A stretch of 64,000 bases of DNA from Anaeromyxobacter sp. Fw109-5 (GCF_000017505.1 NC_009675.1:4344501-4408500); one strand, 5' to 3'; counted from the stretch's first letter, positions 26,259-36,498 are shown. Translations and numbers: made by a program. Notes: generated by a model not told the origin, from the sequence alone.

Positions 26259-28073
26259 GCGGAGCCCGCGCTCCGGACGCGAGAAGGCGTGGCACCACTT
26301 GCAGTCGTAGCCCTTCTCCATGACGTGCCGGTCGTGCACGTTCTGCCAGCCGGAGTAGCTCTTCTCCGAGTGACACTGGGAGCAGACGGTGGACTTCGCC
26401 GCCTTGAGCACGTACCCGAGAGACCGAAGGTTCATCTGCGTGGCGCCCGCGCCATGGCACGCGGTGCAGGTCGCGCCGAGCGCCTGCGCCTTGGGCGCCA
26501 CCTCGTGGTTGAGGAGCTGCATCGTGTCGGTCGTGACCCACGTGACGGGCGCGCTCGGGTCGAGGCCCATGTTCGCGACGCCCTGCGTGGCCGCCGCGAG
26601 CGCGTCGCCGGTCGCCCGATAGCTCGCCATGTCGATCGGCGTGAGGATGCCGGCCGCGAGCGGCTGCTCAGCCGTCTTGTACTTGAACGGGAAGAGCTTC
26701 GTGCCCGCCGGATCGCCGATGCCGCCCACCGGGCGCGAGGTGGGGTAGCCGCCCGTCGCGGGGTCCCGCGTCGCGGCGTCTCCGAGGAGCATCGTGTCCT
26801 GCTGCCCGTTCCAGAACGTGTAGCGCGGGACGAGATCGTTCGCGAGCGTCACGCCCGGATGGAAGATGCCGGCGACGAGCTCGGGCGTGCGCCACGCGCG
26901 GTGCGTCTCCGTCGCCTCCGTCGCGAGGGTGTCCGAGGCGTTCCGCGCATACCTCGGGATGTGGCAGGTCTGGCACGCGACGCGGCCCACGTGCTTGTTC
27001 ACGGCCACCGTGACGGTGTGGCCGGTCGACGTGGCCTTGCTCGCGTGGCAATCGGTGCAGGCGATCTTCGTCGTCGAGTCGCTCGCCCGCAGATCCGCGC
27101 CCGCCCCCGCGATCCGGTGGCTCTCCGTCTTGTGGCAGGCGGTGCAGGCGAGGTTCCCGCCCGCCGTCGCCATGTGGACGTCGAAGCTCCGGTCACCGGT
27201 CGTCCCGTGGGCGAGGGCGAGGTCGCCCCGCTTGTAGGCGTCGCCGCCGCCCGCCTTGGCGTGGCACTGGAGGCAGGCCGCGCGGGAGGGCGTCCGCTTC
27301 ACCGTGCGCACCGCCTGGTCCATCGAGATCGACATGGCGGCCGGGTCGGGCACGAGCTCGCCGGTCGCGGCGTCCTTCTTGCGCCGGTACTGATCCTGGT
27401 GGCAGAGGAGGCAGTCGATGTTCTGCAGCTGGGCGTCGGACAGGATCGCGGAGGGCTTCGGGCCGCGCCCGACGTGGCAGGCGTTGCACTGCCCCCAGTT
27501 CCCCTGCTCGACCGCGATGCAGTAGCTGTTCACGCCGTTCAGCTTCCCCTGCGGCGAGACGCCGTTCACGTTCGCCGGGCTCTGGCCTTTCCACTGATAG
27601 TGCTGCGAGCCGAACATCGCCTTCGCCTGCGCGGCGTGGCACGAGACGCACATGCCGGGCCCCGTGTACGTGAGGCAGGTGTGGTCCGCGCACGCGCCGG
27701 GAGGACAAGCCAGATCGCTGCCGTCGCAGTCCTGGTCGACGCCGTCCCCGCAGACCTCTGCCGTCGGGGTGCACGTGCCCGGCGGCTCGCAGGCGGCGGC
27801 GTTCCCGTCGCAGTCCTCGTCGATCGCGTTTCCACAGACCTCGGCCGCGCCCGGGTTCACGAGAGCATCGCGATCGTCGCAATCCGCTCCGCCGCAGTCG
27901 ATGCTCGCGTGACCGTCGCCGTCCACGTCGCTCCGCTTCGCGCACCACCCCGGCGTGCGGTCCGCGGCCGCAGCGGACTCTTCAGTCGCGAGCTCGTCCT
28001 CCAGGCCTTGGCCGCAGCCGATGCCGCCCACCAACAAGAACATCCCTGCGAGCCAGAACCCCTTTCGCTTCAT
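26256..28073 (-). CDS. Decaheme c-type cytochrome lipoprotein with MopE-like repeats
   Basis: 605 residues. The ATG at 28073 has GAGGAGG upstream; the frame is open further but the extension is not signal-like. MKRKGFWLAGMFLLVGGIGC is a lipoprotein signal. Residues about 45-110 contain two Asp-rich repeats (DVDGDGHASIDCGGADCDD, then VCGNAIDEDCDG and VCGDGVDQDCDG), as in MopE-type metal-binding motifs. Ten CxxCH heme sites follow (CVSCH, CNACH, CLLCH, CLQCH, CTACH, CTDCH, CQTCH, CTACH, CSQCH, CKWCH). There are no CxxCK variants, so no sign of an octaheme tetrathionate/nitrite-type active heme. It is probably a periplasmic or surface-exposed electron carrier for metal or other terminal reduction. 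Confidence 0.9.
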   Translation of the reverse strand: MKRKGFWLAGMFLLVGGIGCGQGLEDELATEESAAAADRTPGWCAKRSDVDGDGHASIDCGGADCDDRDALVNPGAAEVCGNAIDEDCDGNAAACEPPGTCTPTAEVCGDGVDQDCDGSDLACPPGACADHTCLTYTGPGMCVSCHAAQAKAMFGSQHYQWKGQSPANVNGVSPQGKLNGVNSYCIAVEQGNWGQCNACHVGRGPKPSAILSDAQLQNIDCLLCHQDQYRRKKDAATGELVPDPAAMSISMDQAVRTVKRTPSRAACLQCHAKAGGGDAYKRGDLALAHGTTGDRSFDVHMATAGGNLACTACHKTESHRIAGAGADLRASDSTTKIACTDCHASKATSTGHTVTVAVNKHVGRVACQTCHIPRYARNASDTLATEATETHRAWRTPELVAGIFHPGVTLANDLVPRYTFWNGQQDTMLLGDAATRDPATGGYPTSRPVGGIGDPAGTKLFPFKYKTAEQPLAAGILTPIDMASYRATGDALAAATQGVANMGLDPSAPVTWVTTDTMQLLNHEVAPKAQALGATCTACHGAGATQMNLRSLGYVLKAAKSTVCSQCHSEKSYSGWQNVHDRHVMEKGYDCKWCHAFSRPERGLR

Positions 28074-28581
28074 CGCCAGGCCTCCTCGGCTTCCTTCGGG
28101 TTCACGCCACCGGGCATCCGCTGCGCACACCTCGACCGCCGCCGGCGAAGCGCCGGCGTCCGGTGCGGAGAGTGGATCCGCGCAGGAGCGAGCCCGTGAG
28201 AGCGTCCGGCCAGGTGCAACTCGCGCGCCCCATGAACACGGGACACGGAGCGGCAAGGTCCTGTTAACACTGGAGTTAACGCGTTAACAGTCGTGTGAAC
28301 ACCGCGCCGGCGTCGCTCAACCGATGCGACTCGAGCGGCGGTGCACGCGGGTCGCGCGAGACCCCGCGGAAATCGGCGCCTGCCCCCGCTCCGGCGGTCC
28401 CGGCGCTGCGCTGCGCGCGCAGCGCTTCGATCTCGGAACGCTGCATGCTCGAAGCGCCTCGATCCCTTCCGAGGCGTGCGATGACGTAACCGTTCCGCCG
28501 CCGGTGTGGCTGGTACGCACCGACGCGTCCACACTCAGAATTCCGAAGCTGCGGCGATTTTCCGCGGGTCGGCCGGACCCA
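28074..28581. other. Intergenic region between the cytochrome gene and recA
   Basis: About 500 bases in total, containing the GTTAAC block. recA ends at 28582 and the cytochrome begins at 28073, both on the minus strand, so this region is the cytochrome leader and promoter. Apart from the palindromes I see no gene or terminator I can defend. Confidence 0.5.
28261..28290. promoter_or_regulatory. GTTAAC palindromes upstream of the cytochrome gene
   Basis: Three GTTAAC units: CTGTTAAC at 28261-28268, then GTTAACGCGTTAAC, a perfect 14-base palindrome, at 28275-28288. The first and last form CTGTTAAC...GTTAACAG. This AT-rich block in a very GC-rich region is about 190 bases before the cytochrome start on the other strand and resembles a dimer-binding operator. 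Confidence 0.55.
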
Positions 28582-29604
<1,023 letters not shown>

Positions 29605-29664
29605 GTCGTCCTCCTCGCCCCGCCGCTGCGGGGCCGCAGCGCGCCGCCCGCGCGGCGCAGGTCT

Positions 29665-31185
29665 TCAGAAGATCGGCCGGTCGAGGCCGCGGTACTGCAC
29701 CGCCTCCGCGACGTGCAGCGCGCGCACCGCGTCCGAGCCCTCGAGGTCCGCGATGGTCCGCGCGACGCGCAGCACCTTGTCGTGCGCCCGCGCGGAGAGC
29801 CCCAGCTTCTCGACGGCGCCCTGGAGGATCCGCCGCCCGCCCTCGTCGGGCGTGGCGACCTTGCGCAGCGTGCCGCCCCGCAGCCGGGCGTTCACGCCCG
29901 AGCCGCGCCCGCCCGCGCGCGCGCGCTGCACCTCCCGCGCGCGCTCCACGCGCGCCCGCACCTCCGCGCTCGTCGCGGCGGCCGAGGGGGGCTCGCCGAG
30001 CAGGGGCGCCGCCAGCGACGGCACGTCCACGTGCAGGTCGATGCGATCGAGCAGCGGCCCGGAGATGCGCCGCCGGTAGGCGAGCAGCTCGTGAGCGGTG
30101 CAGCGGCAGCGCCGGCGCCGGTCGCCGTGGTAGCCGCACGGGCAGGGATTCATCGCGGCCACGAGCGTGACCTCGGCGGGGTAGGTGACGCTCCGGCCGG
30201 CCCGCGCGATGGTGACCTCGCCGTCCTCCAGCGGCTGCCGCAGCGCCTCCAGCACGTGGCGCCGGAACTCGGGCAGCTCGTCCAGGAACAGCACGCCGTG
30301 GTGCGCGAGCGAGACCTCGCCCGGGCGCGGGACGCTGGTCCCGCCGACGAGCCCGGCGTCGGAGATGGAGTGGTGCGGGGCGCGGAAGGGCCGGGTGGTG
30401 AGGAGCCCGCGGTGGCGCGTCAGCCCGGCCACGCTGTGCACCACGGTGGCCTCGAGCGCCTCCTCGAACGCGAGGGGCGGGAGCAGCGTCGGCAGCCGGC
30501 GCGCGAGCATCGTCTTGCCGCTGCCGGGAGGACCGAAGAAGAGGAGGTTGTGCGCGCCCGCCGCGGCGATCTCCAGCGCCCGCTTCGCGTTCTCCTGGCC
30601 GGTGACGTCCGCGAGATCGATGGGCACCCCCTCCGGAGGCGGCGGCGCGATCCCGAGCGGTGGCCGGAGCGAAGCCGCGCCTCGCGCCCACGCGACCACG
30701 TCGCCCAGGTGCCGGGCGGAGAGGACCCTCACGCCCTCGACGATCGACGCCTCGAGCGCGTTCGCCTCGGGCACCACGATGGCGCGCGCCGCCGCCCGGC
30801 GCGCCTCGATCGCGAGCGGCAGCACGCCGCGCCCCGCCTTGAGCTCGCCGGAGAGCGCGAGCTCGCCGACGAAGTGCACCTGCGCCACCGCCTCGGCGGG
30901 GATCTCCTCGGCGGCGGCCAGCACCCCGATCGCCATGGGCAGATCGAAGCCGGTTCCGTCCTTGCGCAGATCGGCCGGCGCGAGGTTCACGGTGATGCGC
31001 TTCTGCGGCAGCGTCACCCCCAGGTTCCGCACCGCCGCGGCGACCCGGACCTTCGCCTCCTGCACCGCGCCCGTCGCGAGCCCCACGAGGTGGAAGCCGG
31101 GCATCCCGACGGTGGACTCGACCTCCACGTCGACGGGGATCGCCTGCACGCCGAGGACGGCGCCGGAGCGGATGCGGACGAGCAC
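29665..31185 (-). CDS. comM: ComM/YifB-type Mg-chelatase-like AAA+ ATPase
   Basis: 506 residues from the GTG at 31185, reading VLVRIRSGAVLGVQAIPVDV, the usual start of the family; the open frame upstream is unrelated in character. The N-terminal Lon-protease-like fold (PGFHLVGLATGAVQEAKVRV, KRITVNLAPADLRKDGTGFD) is followed by an AAA+ module: Walker A GPPGSGKTML, Walker B GVLFLDELPEF, and a zinc-like insertion (CPCGYHGDRRRRCRC). ComM is a hexameric branch-migration helicase that helps natural transformation in Haemophilus and Vibrio. It precedes recA on the same strand. Confidence 0.95.
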   Translation of the reverse strand: MLVRIRSGAVLGVQAIPVDVEVESTVGMPGFHLVGLATGAVQEAKVRVAAAVRNLGVTLPQKRITVNLAPADLRKDGTGFDLPMAIGVLAAAEEIPAEAVAQVHFVGELALSGELKAGRGVLPLAIEARRAAARAIVVPEANALEASIVEGVRVLSARHLGDVVAWARGAASLRPPLGIAPPPPEGVPIDLADVTGQENAKRALEIAAAGAHNLLFFGPPGSGKTMLARRLPTLLPPLAFEEALEATVVHSVAGLTRHRGLLTTRPFRAPHHSISDAGLVGGTSVPRPGEVSLAHHGVLFLDELPEFRRHVLEALRQPLEDGEVTIARAGRSVTYPAEVTLVAAMNPCPCGYHGDRRRRCRCTAHELLAYRRRISGPLLDRIDLHVDVPSLAAPLLGEPPSAAATSAEVRARVERAREVQRARAGGRGSGVNARLRGGTLRKVATPDEGGRRILQGAVEKLGLSARAHDKVLRVARTIADLEGSDAVRALHVAEAVQYRGLDRPIF

Positions 31186-31374
31186 GCACGGACGTTCAGC
31201 AGGCCGCGTGCCGCGCGCGCGAACACACGGGGCCACGGAAAGACACGACTTTGGTCCGCCGCCGCGGTCGCGCGGCGAACGGGAGTACGTGGCGCGGACC
31301 ACTTCGCGAGGCCGCACGGCGGTGTCGCGTCCCCACGCCGCGGAGGCGCGCCACCGCCCGACCGCGCGACCAGC

Positions 31375-32358
31375 TCACGCCCCCGCCGCGCCCGGAGCCG
31401 TCGCGTTCCGCTCGGCCATCGCGCGCCCCACGGCGTGCAGCCGCGCCCGGAGCGCCTGCGGCGCCACCACCTCGACCCCGGCGCCCAGCGCGGTGAGCTG
31501 GTGCGCCGCGATCTCCTCGCCCTCGAGTCGCAGCGCGACCGTGCGCCATCCCTCGTCGTCCGGCGCCTCCGCCGCGGCGAGCATGTCGCGGATCGCCTCC
31601 GAGGGGACGGCCTTGGGGAGGAGCCGGAACGCCGCGGGCGACAGCCGGATCGTGCACGGGTAGCGCAGCAGCGAGCGGTCGAACTCCGCCGACGCCCGGC
31701 CCCACCAGGCGGCGAGCTCGAACCCGGCGGGCCGCTCGAAGCGCGCGTCCAGCAAGACCGCGCCGGAGATGCGGCCGACGCGGTAGGTGCGCAGGTCCAC
31801 GCGGTGGCGCGCGACGAGGTACCACGTCCCGGCCTTGAGCACGAGGCCGAGCGGATCGACGCGGCGCCGCGCGCCGTCCTCCCCGTAGCGCAGGTCGAGC
31901 CGCCGCCCCTCCCAGACCGCCTCCGCCACCGTGGCCAGCGCCTCGATCGGCTCGGTCCGCGTGAACCATCCCGGCGCGTCGAGGTGGAATCGGTCGCGCA
32001 GCGCCGCGGCGCGCGCCCGCAGCGCCTCGGGCAGCGTCGCGTCGACCTTGGCGCGCGCGTTCGCCGCCACGGCCGCGAGCCCCAGGTCCGAGAGGGCGCT
32101 CGGCGCCCCCGACAGCAGCAGCGCGGTCGTCTCGGCCACGGTCAGCCCGTCGAGGCGCGTGCGCCAGCCGTCCATCAGCCGGATGCCGCCCTGGGGTCCC
32201 GGCTCCGTCCAGAGCGGGACGCCGGCGGCCGCGAGGGCCGCGACGTCCCGGTAGAGCGTGCGGACGCAGACCTCCAGCTCCTCGGCGAGCTGCGACGCCG
32301 TCGCCCGGCGGCGACGCTGGAGGAGCAGCAGGAGGGCGAGCAGGCGGCTCGACTTCAT
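31375..32358 (-). CDS. WYL-domain transcriptional regulator
   Basis: 327 residues. The N-terminal HTH_11 (RLLALLLLLQRRRRATASQL, EVCVRTLYRDVAAL) is the YafY/DeoR-type winged helix. The middle and C-terminal region contains the WYL domain (RRRVDPLGLVLKAGTWYLVA) followed by RVGRISGAVLL. Such regulators sense small molecules or nucleic acids through the WYL domain. It is divergent from the reductase gene, and the 63-base gap between them holds a palindrome that should be its operator. Confidence 0.92.
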   Translation of the reverse strand: MKSSRLLALLLLLQRRRRATASQLAEELEVCVRTLYRDVAALAAAGVPLWTEPGPQGGIRLMDGWRTRLDGLTVAETTALLLSGAPSALSDLGLAAVAANARAKVDATLPEALRARAAALRDRFHLDAPGWFTRTEPIEALATVAEAVWEGRRLDLRYGEDGARRRVDPLGLVLKAGTWYLVARHRVDLRTYRVGRISGAVLLDARFERPAGFELAAWWGRASAEFDRSLLRYPCTIRLSPAAFRLLPKAVPSEAIRDMLAAAEAPDDEGWRTVALRLEGEEIAAHQLTALGAGVEVVAPQALRARLHAVGRAMAERNATAPGAAGA

Positions 32359-32377
32359 CGCAGGATCCTCTCTCGGG

Positions 32378-32400
32378 TCCCTGACAGGAGCTGTCAGGGA
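32378..32400. promoter_or_regulatory. Probable operator of the WYL regulator
   Basis: A perfect inverted repeat: TCCCTGACAG and CTGTCAGGGA separated by GAG. Its TGACAG...CTGTCA core is what is found upstream of many YafY/WYL-type regulators. It lies 22 bases before the reductase start and 20 before the regulator start, so one site could control both directions. Confidence 0.75.
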
Positions 32401-32421
32401 TGGGGGCGCAGGCTCCCGACC

Positions 32422-32970
32422 ATGACCAGGACCCAGTACTACGTGGCGGCGAGCCTCGACGGCTACATCGCGGACGCGGACGGGCGGCTCGACTGGCTCT
32501 TCCAGTTCGACGACGCGGAGGGCGTGAAGGCGCACCACGAGCGGTTCATGTCGGAGGTCGGGGCGCTCGTGATGGGCGCGCGGACCTACGACTTCATCCT
32601 CGAGCAGGGTGGCGCGTGGCCGTACGCGGGGCTGCCGGCGTGGGTGTTCACGCACCGCGAGCGGCCGGCGCCGCCTGGCGCCGACGTGCGCTTCACCAGC
32701 GAGGACGTCCGCGCCGTCCACGCGTCGATGGTGAAGGCGGCGCGCGGGCGCAACGTGTGGATGATCGGGGGCGGCGAGCTCGCTGCGCAGTTCCTCGCGC
32801 ACGGGCTGCTCGACGAGCTGCACCTGGGCGTCGCGCCGGTGTTCCTGGGCGCCGGCGCGCCGCTCCTGCCGGCGTCGGTGCGGACGCCGCTCGTGCTCGC
32901 GGGCGTGAAGCAGTTCGGGAAGGGGTTCGTCGAGCTGCGGTACGCGTTCCCGAGGGCGGAGGCGCCATGA
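32422..32970 (+). CDS. RibD C-terminal/dihydrofolate-reductase-family protein
   Basis: 182 residues. YYVAASLDGYIADADGRLDWL at the N-terminus, MGARTYDFIL and VWMIGGGELAAQFL mark the RibD_C fold seen in dihydrofolate reductase-like proteins of unknown substrate. The NADPH site (Gly-Gly-Gly loop) seems intact. It overlaps the next gene by ATGA and is controlled from the shared palindromic site with the divergent WYL regulator. It is probably a small NADPH-dependent reductase, not the essential folate enzyme. Confidence 0.88.
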   Translation: MTRTQYYVAASLDGYIADADGRLDWLFQFDDAEGVKAHHERFMSEVGALVMGARTYDFILEQGGAWPYAGLPAWVFTHRERPAPPGADVRFTSEDVRAVHASMVKAARGRNVWMIGGGELAAQFLAHGLLDELHLGVAPVFLGAGAPLLPASVRTPLVLAGVKQFGKGFVELRYAFPRAEAP

Positions 32971-33797
32971 CGGGGGCCAGCGAGCGGGTCCTCGTGCTGG
33001 GCGCGACCGGCACGGTCGGCCGGCGCGTCGCGTCGCGGCTCCGCGACCGCGGCGTGGCGGTCGCCGCGGCGTCCCGGGCCGGCGCCGTCCGGTTCGACTG
33101 GAGCGACGCGTCCACCTGGGAGGCCGCGACGGCCGGATGCACCCGCGCGTTCGTGATGGCGCCGGACGGGGTCGCCGTCGAGCCCGCGTTCCTGCGGGCC
33201 GCGGTCGCGCGCGGCGTCGGCCGCCTCGTGCTGCTCTCGAGCCGGGCGATCGAGGCGATGGCCGACGATCGGCTGCTCGCGGCCGAGGCGGCGGTCCGGA
33301 GCGCCGGCGCGGAGTGGACGATCGTGCGCGCGGACTGGTTCGACCAGAACTTCGACGAGGGTGTCCTGCGCGACGCGGTGCTCGCCGGGGAGGTCGCGAT
33401 CCCGGTCGGCGACGCGCGCCAGGCGTTCGTCGACGCGGAGGACGTCGCCGCCGTCGCGGCGCACGCGCTCGTCGAGGACGGCCACGACGGGCGCACGTAC
33501 GGGGTGAGCGGCCCCGAGGCGCTCTCGTTCGCCGAGGCGCTCGCGATCGTCTCGCGCGCGTCCGGGCGGACCGTACGGCACCTCGGCACCGCCGATGACT
33601 ACCTCCGCGTGATGACCGGGCTCGGGCTGCCGCGCGCGCAGGTCCTCCGGGAGGTCGCGGCGTTCGAGGCGCTGCGCGCGCAGGGAGACGCCCGCGTCGA
33701 CGACACCGTCGAGCGGGTCACGGGGTCGTCGGCGCGACCGTTCCGGCGCTGGGCCGAGGAGGCCGCCGCGGGTGGCGCGTGGCGCGCGGGCCGGTAG
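32967..33797 (+). CDS. NmrA-like NAD(P)-binding oxidoreductase
   Basis: 276 residues. The Rossmann start VLVLGATGTVGRRVASRLRD gives the GxxGxxG nucleotide site. LVLLSSRAIEAM and TIVRADWFDQNFDEG resemble NmrA/atypical SDR proteins. There is no Tyr-x3-Lys catalytic pair that I can identify, as usual for the NmrA branch. Start ATG overlaps the stop of the reductase gene, so the pair works as an operon under the WYL regulator. Confidence 0.85.
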   Translation: MTGASERVLVLGATGTVGRRVASRLRDRGVAVAAASRAGAVRFDWSDASTWEAATAGCTRAFVMAPDGVAVEPAFLRAAVARGVGRLVLLSSRAIEAMADDRLLAAEAAVRSAGAEWTIVRADWFDQNFDEGVLRDAVLAGEVAIPVGDARQAFVDAEDVAAVAAHALVEDGHDGRTYGVSGPEALSFAEALAIVSRASGRTVRHLGTADDYLRVMTGLGLPRAQVLREVAAFEALRAQGDARVDDTVERVTGSSARPFRRWAEEAAAGGAWRAGR

Positions 33798-33812
33798 GTG
33801 CCGCCCGGTCGC

Positions 33813-34526
33813 TCAGCGCCGCCCCCCTCGGCCCGCGAGGGCCGACGCCCGCGCGAGGACGGCGTCGAGCATCGCCGGCGTCAGCCGTCCGGTCTGGGTG
33901 TTCTGGCGTGACGGGTGGTAGCTGCCGAGGAGGAGCGGCGCGCCCTCGAGCCGGAGCTCGGCCCCGTGGCGGAAGCGCGGGCGCGGCCGCGGCACCGCCG
34001 CTCCGCCGCGCGCGAGGTGGGCGAGGGCGGCGTCCCAGGCGATCGCGCCCAGCGCCACGATCACCTCCGGCCGCAGCGCCGCGAGCTCGCGATCCAGGAA
34101 CGGCGCGCAGCGCGCGAGCTCCTCGGGCGCGGGCCGGTTGTCGGGCGGAGCGCAGCGGCAAGCGTTCGTCACGAAGGCGCCCGTCAGGACGAGGCCGTCG
34201 TCCACGCCGCGCGCGAGCGGCTGGGAGGCGAGCCCGGCGCGGTGCAGCGCCGCGTAGAGGAAGTCGCCCGAGCCATCGCCGGTGAACATGCGCCCGGTGC
34301 GGTTCGCGCCGTGCGCTCCGGGCGCGAGCCCGAGGAGCACGATCCGCGCGGCCGGATCGCCGAAGCCGGGCACCCCGCGTCCCCAGTACTCCTCGTCCCG
34401 GTAGGCGCGGCGCTTCTCGCGGGCGACCCGCTCGCGCCAGGCGACGAGCCGCGGGCAGGCGCGGCAGGCGCCGATCTCGGCAGCGAGGGTGACGAGCGCG
34501 CGCGGCGGCGTACCGGGTGGGCTCAC
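33813..34526 (-). CDS. Family 5 uracil-DNA glycosylase (UDGb type)
   Basis: 237 residues from a GTG at 34526. Cys21 and Cys24 with two later Cys (in NACRCAPPDN and LARCAPFLD) should bind a 4Fe-4S cluster. Motif 1, GLAPGAHGANRTG (66-78), has Ala in place of the usual catalytic Asp, as in family 5. The later SYHPSRQNT is motif 2. EEYWGRGVPGFGDPAA is characteristic. The enzyme removes uracil and deaminated purines. Its stop codon lies 15 bases after the end of the convergent SDR gene. Confidence 0.9.
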   Translation of the reverse strand: MSPPGTPPRALVTLAAEIGACRACPRLVAWRERVAREKRRAYRDEEYWGRGVPGFGDPAARIVLLGLAPGAHGANRTGRMFTGDGSGDFLYAALHRAGLASQPLARGVDDGLVLTGAFVTNACRCAPPDNRPAPEELARCAPFLDRELAALRPEVIVALGAIAWDAALAHLARGGAAVPRPRPRFRHGAELRLEGAPLLLGSYHPSRQNTQTGRLTPAMLDAVLARASALAGRGGRR

Positions 34527-34648
34527 CAGTATCCGTCCTGGCGCTGGAGCTCGCGGCGCGCCCGAGAAAGCAGCGCGCCCGCGCCCCTCGGAGCGAGGGG
34601 ACGCGGGCGCGCGAGGACCGGCGACTCCGCCGCGAGGTGGCGGCGCCT

Positions 34649-36199
34649 CTACTTCTTCATCCGGCGCTTGGCGTCGTCGAGCTGGCTCTTCGCGACCGTG
34701 TCGGTCACCCCCGGGAGCGCGATCGCCGCGGCGTAGGCCTCCTTGGCCTTCGCCTTCTGCTTCGCGTCCTCGTAGAGGCGGCCGGCCCGGTACAGCGCGC
34801 GGGCGGCGACGTTCGGGTCGGCGCTCGCGCACTTCTCGTCCTTGCCGAAGGTGACGTACCGCTCCGCGGCCGGCGCCGCCTTCTTCGCGAGGTCGAGCTC
34901 GGAGGCGACGTTCTGGAGGGCCACGCACCGGTTCGGCGAGTCCGGGTACCTCGCGATGAAGTCGTCGTACAGCTTGGCCGCCCCCGAGTGGTCGTTCTTC
35001 TTCGACTTGTTGACGGCGAGGAGCAGCATGTTGTTCCCCGCGACCTTGCTGTCCGCGTGCTCCTTCAGGATCCGCTCGCGGATCTCGGCGGCGCGATCCG
35101 CCTTGCCGGCCTTGTCCCAGGCCACCGCGGCGTTGTGGAGCGCGTTCGCCGCGTCGCCGCCGCGCGGATCGGCCGCGAGCTTCTCGAAGGCCTGGGCGGC
35201 CTCGGCGGGCTTGCCCTCGTCGAGCAGCTTCTGGGCGGCCGCGAAGTGGGTACCCGCCTCGGCGCGGGAGAGCGCCTCGAGGACCTTGTCGTAGCTCTCC
35301 TTCTGCTTCGGGTCCGTCGCCTTCTGCGCCTGGGCCTGCACCTGCTCGCGGATGCGGGCGACCTCGGCCTGGTAGCCCTGGTCGTCGTTCGCGAACAGGA
35401 AGGTCTGGAGGTAGAGCGGCACCGCGCTCTCCAGCACCTCCCCCTCTTCCGGCCAGCGGCTCAGGATGTCCGCGAAGCGGCGGCGGGCGTCCTCCATGTT
35501 GTCGAACGCGTACTCGACCTCGGCGGCGATGAGCGCGAGCTGCGCGGGCGGCAGGCCGCCGCGGCGCTCGGCGGCCGGCTTCTTCGTCTCCGGGTCCGCC
35601 TCGAGGTTCTGGAGGTACACGTCCGCGGAGTCGACGAAGCGCTTCCACTCTCCCGGCGGGACGCGCGGCTGCAGGGGCTGCCCTCGGCGCTGGTCGGCGT
35701 TCGCGAGCCGGATCGGCTCGAGCTGGCTCGCCTTCACCTTCTGGTTCGCGACGTTGAGCCACGCGCCGGCGGCGAGCCGCGAGCCGACGGCCTTCGACGA
35801 GGCGTCCGACTGGGGATCGGCCACCACCTTCTGGGCCTGCTCCGCGGCGCGCTCGAACTGCTGCGCCTGCATGTAGAGCTCGGCGGCGCGGAAGCGGATC
35901 GGGAGGCGCCACTCGGACGACTGGAACTGATCGGCGAAGTCGGCGTAGCCCTGGGCGGCAGTGGCCCACTCGGCGCGCGCCTGGTCGATGTTGCCGGACT
36001 GCTGCGCCACGAGGCCGCGATCGTAGTGCGTCCCCGCGTCCTTGATCTTCCCGCGCTCGGCGTCCTCGAGCTGGCTGGGGGCGGGGAGCTTGTAGGTCGC
36101 CTGGTAGAACCGCTCGCTGGGCCCCTTCCCGCCGCCGCCCGTTGCACAGGCCGCGGTGAGGGCGAGCAGGACGACCGAGATCCGAGTCTTCGATGTCAT
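34649..36199 (-). CDS. TPR-repeat lipoprotein
   Basis: 516 residues. The N-terminus MTSKTRISVVLLALTAACATG has a lipoprotein signal with Ala-Ala-Cys. The rest is helical, with tetratricopeptide-like repeats (THYDRGLVAQQSGNIDQARA, AQKLLDEGKPAEAAQAFEKL, HSGAAKLYDDFIARYPDSP, ARALYRAGRLYEDAKQKAKA). Proteins of this kind in myxobacteria include Agl/Glt-type gliding lipoproteins, and the arrangement just downstream of the mglBA operon is suggestive, but identity with a Glt component is not established from sequence alone. Confidence 0.8.
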   Translation of the reverse strand: MTSKTRISVVLLALTAACATGGGGKGPSERFYQATYKLPAPSQLEDAERGKIKDAGTHYDRGLVAQQSGNIDQARAEWATAAQGYADFADQFQSSEWRLPIRFRAAELYMQAQQFERAAEQAQKVVADPQSDASSKAVGSRLAAGAWLNVANQKVKASQLEPIRLANADQRRGQPLQPRVPPGEWKRFVDSADVYLQNLEADPETKKPAAERRGGLPPAQLALIAAEVEYAFDNMEDARRRFADILSRWPEEGEVLESAVPLYLQTFLFANDDQGYQAEVARIREQVQAQAQKATDPKQKESYDKVLEALSRAEAGTHFAAAQKLLDEGKPAEAAQAFEKLAADPRGGDAANALHNAAVAWDKAGKADRAAEIRERILKEHADSKVAGNNMLLLAVNKSKKNDHSGAAKLYDDFIARYPDSPNRCVALQNVASELDLAKKAAPAAERYVTFGKDEKCASADPNVAARALYRAGRLYEDAKQKAKAKEAYAAAIALPGVTDTVAKSQLDDAKRRMKK

Positions 36200-36498
36200 G
36201 TCGTGCACCTCTCCGTCTTCCGTTTGTCCGATGCCGCTCCGGGCTCGCCCGTCGCACGCGCCCTCCCGCGGGCGACGCACGGGCTGCAGGGCGGGCGCTC
36301 CGGACGCCCGCCGGCGCGCGCACGCCTGCCGTGCGGAGGCGGCGTAACATACCGCGCTCCGGGCGCGCCGGCCCGTTCGTTTTCCGCGTCCAGGCCCTTG
36401 CGGCACCTACCATCGCGACGACGTCCGGCGGGACGGCCCCCCCGGCCGGTACGCCCCCGCGCAGGACCCAGCGTGAGCCTGCCGGAGTGCACCGTGCG
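36200..36498. other. Intergenic region upstream of the TPR lipoprotein
   Basis: About 300 bases without a credible gene. It must contain the promoter of the TPR gene. I see no palindrome or terminator that I would call with confidence. Confidence 0.4.
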
